Made by a program: the position numbers and the translations under genes. The notes under the pieces were generated by a model, which was not told where the DNA came from, searched no databases, and was given only the letters and a program-made list of their open reading frames with translations. DNA of 9,135 nucleotides, taken from NCBI GenBank assembly GCA_031388585.1, contig JANMRU010000381.1, positions 1 to 9,135 on the forward strand. The letters are read 5' to 3'. The stretch comes from PCC-6802 sp031388585. Lineage in GTDB: Bacteria; Cyanobacteriota; Cyanobacteriia; Pseudanabaenales; Pseudanabaenaceae. This document shows, one piece after another, positions 5,751 through 9,135 of this stretch. How positions within the stretch are numbered: the first letter of the stretch is position 1; every line of letters begins with the position of its first letter.

Positions 5751-7892
5751 TTAGAGGACGACTGTTTGGAACGAAGATTCCGCCAATACCCCGTTAGCAG
5801 GTAGTAGGAGATTTGCCAGAACTTCACTACCGATGGCAATTTGAGTATTGTTACCAACTTTGGTAATTGTCAGATCCTTAAAGGTGGTATTGCCGATCAG
5901 ACCAATGAAATCTTCATCGATCTTGAAGTCTGAGATGGTATCAATGCCATCACCTGCTCCAATGGCAAACACATCTGCACCTCTACCACCAAATAGGAGG
6001 TCTTTCCCTTTACCTCCATAGAGCAGATCGTCACCTCGGGAACCATAAAGCGTATCGTCTCCTTCGTTACCAAAGAGGCGATCGTCTCCAGGTTGCCCAT
6101 CAAGGATGTCATTGCCAGCTCCGCCATAAAGGGCATCTTTTCCTTCTCCAGAGCCTCCATAGACAACATCATCCCCGCCACCAGCAAAGACAATATCGTC
6201 GCCTTGGCCAGCTAGAATGACATCTTTGCCACCTGTCGTTGCCTGAATGCTTAGATCGCCCCAGATGGTGTTATCAGAGCGATTGCCGAATAGTACATCG
6301 TTGCTATCGTTGCCAGCAATTGTTTTCGGAGAGCGATCGGGAGTTGCAAGAATCAATTGACCACCTTCTATCTGTCCGCCAGCGAGGGCATTTCCATCGT
6401 CGGTAGTAGGTCTGATACCATGAGCCTGGACATCAAACAAGTAAGTGCTGTTGCCCGATCTATTGCCAGGCACTTCAACAATGCCGGAGGTTTCCCATCC
6501 GCCAGTGCCGTTATCAAACTGCTCGCCGTAGGCAAGCTGGTTGATTTCGGCGATAAATTCCACCTGGTCGTTGCCGTTCTTACCTTCGTTGGCAGCAATG
6601 TTGTACTTAAGAATGCGACCGTCGCGATTCTCTGTATCCATTAAACTACCACCAAAAGAGGTTTCGTCTTCTTGAAGCAGGATATTGCCAGCGCGATCGG
6701 CTGTAATGTTGTCATAGCTGTTGCCTTTACCAGGGCCACCAGTCAACAATAGTTCAAAGTCACTAATTCCAGCAGTGGGATCGGAAGCATTCAGGCTGAA
6801 ACGATAGAGTCTGCCATAGGGATTTTCCGCTTCGGCTGGAGTTGCTGCCACTACGTTGGTTGTTCCTGGCTTATTTGTGGTGCCAGTAGTAGCAAAATAG
6901 AATGTTCCAGCTTTGTTGGGGTCTTCTGCTATGTCCTCAAGACGCTGGAAATTAGTTGACTTACCAGCAGTATTTGCGAAGGTGGAGAGATCGTCTCCTG
7001 TTGCTTTCGGCGTGCCATCTGCATTGAAAACGATTGATTTATCAACTTTTACCCAGGTAGCTGATTTCTTCGTGCCTTCATTGACTTGCCCTTCATAGTC
7101 GGCACCGTCAACTTTCAGGACGAACAGTTCCCCATTCTTAAAACCATTGGGATCGTTTACCGTATCGACGGTCTGATCGCCTAACCACATGTAAATCTCG
7201 CCATCAGAAGAATCTTCTAAGGAAATTAGTACAGTTTTAGTGGAATTAGTAGCACGATACTGGGAGGCCGCAAGAACGTTCTCCTTGGCATAGCGACCCA
7301 GTCCGTCTAGTCCCAGCGCTTTACCATCGGATGATGTTACCGCCCAACCACGACTGGTGGAACCACCTTCTTCGGGAGCAAACCAAATGGGAGTTTCTTT
7401 GCCGTCTGCATCAACAAAACCATTAGCGGCTAGGTAGCCAGAGCAGAAGCGATTGAAGGCACTAAGCACATTACCGCTGGCATCCTTATACTGGCCAGTA
7501 GCCAAATCTAGCTTGTAATTGACTCCAGCCGACTCGGCAGATTCAATCAGGTTCTTACCACCAACTATCTCCCAGTCTTCATTGAACTTAAGTAGAGAAA
7601 CTCGCGCGCCTGTAATTTTTCCACCTGTAACGTCGGTTGTTGCAGTATTGCCTAATTCATGGTTGACAAAAACATAGTAAAAACCATTAATCTGGGTGAT
7701 ACCTGTGCCATCAGGAATGCCACTGAAGACATATGATTCGCTGCTGCTGGGTGTTTCATCGCCGAGCGTCCCTTCCAATAAAGGCACGGCATCTCCAGTT
7801 GAAATCAAAGGGGTAATGTCGTAGTCAGTACCGCCAGGAACATTAACAACATAAGGTGGTTGCTCGGTTCGTTCGAATGAGGTGTTATCCAT
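5751..7892 (-). CDS. PhoX/DUF839-like phosphatase with C-terminal RTX repeats
   Basis: A 713-residue protein. Residues about 15-520 resemble the PhoX/DUF839 beta-propeller family of metal-dependent alkaline phosphatases. Visible motifs are VFVNHEL at 74-80, FCSGYL at 149-154 followed by PIWFAPEEGG at 168-177, FQRLEDIAEDP at 315-325 and YDNITADRAGNILLQEDE at 393-410. Canonical PhoX has NHE, a Cys followed by PWGTW and EE, and an RPE motif. Here Cys150, the only Cys in the protein, and Glu174/175 are the likely counterparts of the iron ligands, but the Cys-to-EE segment is longer and the PWGTW motif is altered. Residues about 553-640 hold roughly nine RTX nonapeptides (GGxGxDxLx type, for example GAGNDILDG, GDDTLYGSRG). 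A non-repeat tail ends FQTVVL. There is no N-terminal signal peptide, which fits type I secretion through a C-terminal signal and calcium-dependent folding outside the cell. The ATG has GGAG 13 bases upstream; no alternative Met lies near. The likely role is extracellular phosphate scavenging from organic esters; the substrate is not deducible. A candidate Pho box lies upstream. Confidence 0.85.
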   Translation of the reverse strand: MDNTSFERTEQPPYVVNVPGGTDYDITPLISTGDAVPLLEGTLGDETPSSSESYVFSGIPDGTGITQINGFYYVFVNHELGNTATTDVTGGKITGARVSLLKFNEDWEIVGGKNLIESAESAGVNYKLDLATGQYKDASGNVLSAFNRFCSGYLAANGFVDADGKETPIWFAPEEGGSTSRGWAVTSSDGKALGLDGLGRYAKENVLAASQYRATNSTKTVLISLEDSSDGEIYMWLGDQTVDTVNDPNGFKNGELFVLKVDGADYEGQVNEGTKKSATWVKVDKSIVFNADGTPKATGDDLSTFANTAGKSTNFQRLEDIAEDPNKAGTFYFATTGTTNKPGTTNVVAATPAEAENPYGRLYRFSLNASDPTAGISDFELLLTGGPGKGNSYDNITADRAGNILLQEDETSFGGSLMDTENRDGRILKYNIAANEGKNGNDQVEFIAEINQLAYGEQFDNGTGGWETSGIVEVPGNRSGNSTYLFDVQAHGIRPTTDDGNALAGGQIEGGQLILATPDRSPKTIAGNDSNDVLFGNRSDNTIWGDLSIQATTGGKDVILAGQGDDIVFAGGGDDVVYGGSGEGKDALYGGAGNDILDGQPGDDRLFGNEGDDTLYGSRGDDLLYGGKGKDLLFGGRGADVFAIGAGDGIDTISDFKIDEDFIGLIGNTTFKDLTITKVGNNTQIAIGSEVLANLLLPANGVLAESSFQTVVL
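5970..6236 (-). repeat. RTX nonapeptide repeat block
   Basis: This stretch encodes about residues 553-641 of the phosphatase: some nine successive Gly/Asp-rich nonapeptides that bind Ca2+ in the turns of a beta-roll. Several units deviate from the consensus (PGDDRLFGNE, GDDTLYGSRG), and one Ser-Gly-Glu-Gly spacer breaks the register at about 581-584. The block precedes a DGIDTISDF motif at 648-656 that often marks the end of RTX domains. Confidence 0.85.
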
Positions 7893-8046
7893 TGAAATAG
7901 TTTGACTCCAAAGTTTAAACAGTTAATTTAGGTAGGCAACCCGAGAAAAGACATTGGTGAGGGATACCCGTGGCCAAGGTCAACTCCTCATGAAATATCC
8001 TCGTGCGAAATACTTTAAGCCCAGCTAAATTAAGCGTCTCATCCAA

Positions 8047-8076
8047 AGGTTAAGACCTAATTGTGCTCTTATTAAG
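8047..8076 (-). promoter_or_regulatory. Candidate Pho box (SphR/PhoB-type response regulator site)
   Basis: Read on the minus strand, three 8-base units occur at an exact 11-base period with 3-base spacers: CTTAATAA (8076-8069), CACAATTA (8065-8058) and CTTAACCT (8054-8047). The cyanobacterial Pho-box consensus, as I recall it, is PyTTAAPyPy(T/A) repeated with 3-base spacers. The units score 7, 6 and 8 of 8. The site points toward the PhoX-type phosphatase gene and ends 154 bases before its ATG. Phosphate-starvation control through SphS-SphR is inferred. No clear -10 follows at the ideal distance, so the start site is unknown. Confidence 0.6.
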
Positions 8077-8232
8077 AAATTGGCAAATTTGTGTAAACAA
8101 CGTATGAGTAGGCATACCCAGTAAGGCGGACGGTGTTAGTCGTTTGGCTTGAATCCGCGATTTATGGCAATTTTAGTTGCGTCGGTTTTGAGGACAAGAC
8201 TGGCATGGATTAGGACTAAGGGTTGGCAAAAC

Positions 8233-8241
8233 TGTTAAGAT
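8233..8241 (+). promoter_or_regulatory. Possible extended -10 element for the desulfurase gene
   Basis: TGT followed by TAAGAT reads as an extended -10 (TGN plus four of six matches to TATAAT), ending 38 bases before the ATG at 8280. No convincing -35 hexamer lies 16-18 bases upstream. Confidence 0.3.
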
Positions 8242-8279
8242 GCATTCAAGCCCCTCTTGCACAGTTCGAATTCAAAGCC

Positions 8280-9135
8280 ATGACCTTAATTCGCGAAAAA
8301 ACCTTGGCAGAAAAGGTAAGAGCAGATTTTCCTATCCTGCACCAGGAAGTCCACGGTCAACCGCTGATTTATTTTGATAATGCAGCTAGTTCGCAAAAAC
8401 CAATAGCAGTGCTGGATGCCTGGCGCTATTATTACGAACACGACAATGCCAACGTTCATCGAGGCGCACATACGCTCAGCACTCGGGCTACTGATGCCTA
8501 TGAAGGAGCACGCGAAAAAATCGCCCAGTTTATCAACGCGCGATCGCCACAGGAAGTTATCTACACGCGTAATGCCAGCGAAGCAATTAACCTGGTGGCA
8601 TACTCATGGGGGATGAATAATCTGACTTTAGGTGATGAGATTATTCTTGGTGTGATGGAACACCACAGTAATATTGTGCCTTGGCAGTTTGTGGCTCAGA
8701 AAACTAGAGCTGTCATAAAATTTGTCCAGCTCACAAGTAATGGTGAATTTGACCTTGAACATTATCAATCCCTTCTCAGCAATAAGACTAAATTAGTCTC
8801 TACAGTTCATGTTTCCAATACCTTGGGTGGGGTTAGCCCTGTATCAGAGATTATCAGACTGGCCCATGACCTTGACAGCAAAGTTCTAATCGATGCCTGT
8901 CAGAGCGTTCCACACATGCCTATCGATGTGCAGGCGATGGACTGCGACTGGTTGGTGGCATCCGGCCATAAGATGTGTGCTCCTACAGGAATTGGTTTTC
9001 TCTACGGCAAATCAGATCTGTTACGCGCGATGCCTCCATTTTTCGGTGGTGGGGAGATGATTTCTGAAGTATTTCTCGATCGCTCTACCTTTGCCGATAT
9101 CCCCCATAAATTTGAAGCTGGGACGCCTGCAATTG
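8280..9135 (+). CDS. sufS: Cysteine desulfurase SufS (class II), C-terminus cut by window end
   Basis: The first 285 residues of a PLP-dependent enzyme usually near 410-420 residues long. It removes sulfur from cysteine to give alanine and an enzyme persulfide for the SufBCD Fe-S cluster scaffold. Visible signatures: YFDNAASSQKP at 31-41, NVHRGAHTLS at 58-67, EHHSNIVPW at 127-135 (His stacking on PLP), IDACQSVPH at 204-212 (Asp and Gln contacting the cofactor), and SGHKMCAPTGIGFLYG at 228-243, in which Lys231 forms the Schiff base. FEAGTP near the end is also typical. The active-site Cys and its loop lie beyond the window. The ATG at 8280 gives the expected MTLIREKTLAEKVRADFPIL start; no strong ribosome-binding site precedes it. 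In many cyanobacteria sufS follows sufBCD, but here the upstream neighbour is a divergent phosphatase gene, so this copy is transcribed separately from any sufBCD genes. A SufS-like paralogue cannot be excluded. Confidence 0.93.
   Translation, partial: MTLIREKTLAEKVRADFPILHQEVHGQPLIYFDNAASSQKPIAVLDAWRYYYEHDNANVHRGAHTLSTRATDAYEGAREKIAQFINARSPQEVIYTRNASEAINLVAYSWGMNNLTLGDEIILGVMEHHSNIVPWQFVAQKTRAVIKFVQLTSNGEFDLEHYQSLLSNKTKLVSTVHVSNTLGGVSPVSEIIRLAHDLDSKVLIDACQSVPHMPIDVQAMDCDWLVASGHKMCAPTGIGFLYGKSDLLRAMPPFFGGGEMISEVFLDRSTFADIPHKFEAGTPAI

Larger units (their letters stand above)
7893..8279. other. Divergent intergenic region
   Basis: These 387 bases separate the start codons of the minus-strand phosphatase and the plus-strand cysteine desulfurase and should hold both promoters. 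I see a three-unit candidate Pho box at 8047-8076 and an extended -10-like site at 8233-8241. I find no convincing ORF; the open stretches are about 12 codons or fewer. There is no tRNA-like fold and no strong hairpin. Confidence 0.7.

Noticed and set aside
5897..6193. Minus-strand alternative frame across the RTX block, with repeated Met/Leu/Glu
   Set aside because: It is a frame-shifted reading of periodic DNA encoding the RTX nonapeptides.
6357..7098. Plus-strand open frames inside the phosphatase gene
   Set aside because: They are antisense to a conserved coding sequence with clear family motifs and show no similarity of their own.
8098..8111. CAAC-N6-GTAG, considered as a SufR operator (CAAC-N6-GTTG as I recall)
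   Set aside because: One half-site base differs, the motif is short enough to occur by chance, and it is about 170 bases from the sufS start.
8102..8117. GTATG...CATAC inverted repeat, considered as an NtcA site
   Set aside because: NtcA sites are GTA-N8-TAC; here the outer spacing is ten bases, and the inner GTA-TAC pair is four apart.

Overview
The window comes from a cyanobacterium. HIP1 octamers (GCGATCGC) and partial copies recur through coding and intergenic DNA (for example near 3054, 4818, 5673 and 8541). The groES-groEL pair sits behind a CIRCE operator, its GroEL ends in the DYDY tail typical of cyanobacterial GroEL1, and most starts lack a strong Shine-Dalgarno sequence. I cannot name the genus from the sequence alone.

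Layout, left to right. (1) 1-177: a possible 3' end of an upstream gene (low confidence), then a hairpin with a T-run that looks like its terminator. (2) 258-2975: two tightly packed plus-strand genes. The first encodes an exported protein with five peptidoglycan-binding repeats and a long Lys/Thr/Pro/Ala linker. The second is a secreted or membrane-anchored conserved protein of unknown function that begins about 6 bases after the first one's stop. Together they look like a cell-envelope operon. (3) 2976-3353: the C-terminal remnant of an alpha/beta hydrolase. It has lost its nucleophile half and is interrupted by one in-frame stop, after which homologous sequence continues in the same frame. 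Its tail runs into a double palindrome. (4) 3398-5666: the heat-shock chaperonin operon, with a K-box-like element and a perfect CIRCE, then groES, groEL and a strong intrinsic terminator. (5) 5693-7892, minus strand: a large PhoX/DUF839-type phosphatase fused to C-terminal RTX calcium-binding repeats, with no signal peptide, so probably exported by a type I system. (6) 7893-8279: a divergent intergenic region holding a three-repeat candidate Pho box oriented toward the phosphatase gene. (7) 8280-end: the first 285 codons of a SufS-type cysteine desulfurase, cut by the window edge.

The blocks look functionally separate: envelope, protein folding, phosphate scavenging and Fe-S cluster sulfur supply. 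I see no transposase, CRISPR array, tRNA, rRNA or obvious defence system. The most useful signals are: the Pho-box candidate upstream of a PhoX-RTX gene, tying gene content to phosphate control; a perfect 14-bp inverted repeat inside the signal-peptide codons of the peptidoglycan-binding gene; the K-box/CIRCE arrangement; and the recently broken hydrolase. I do not see a clearly new multi-gene system.
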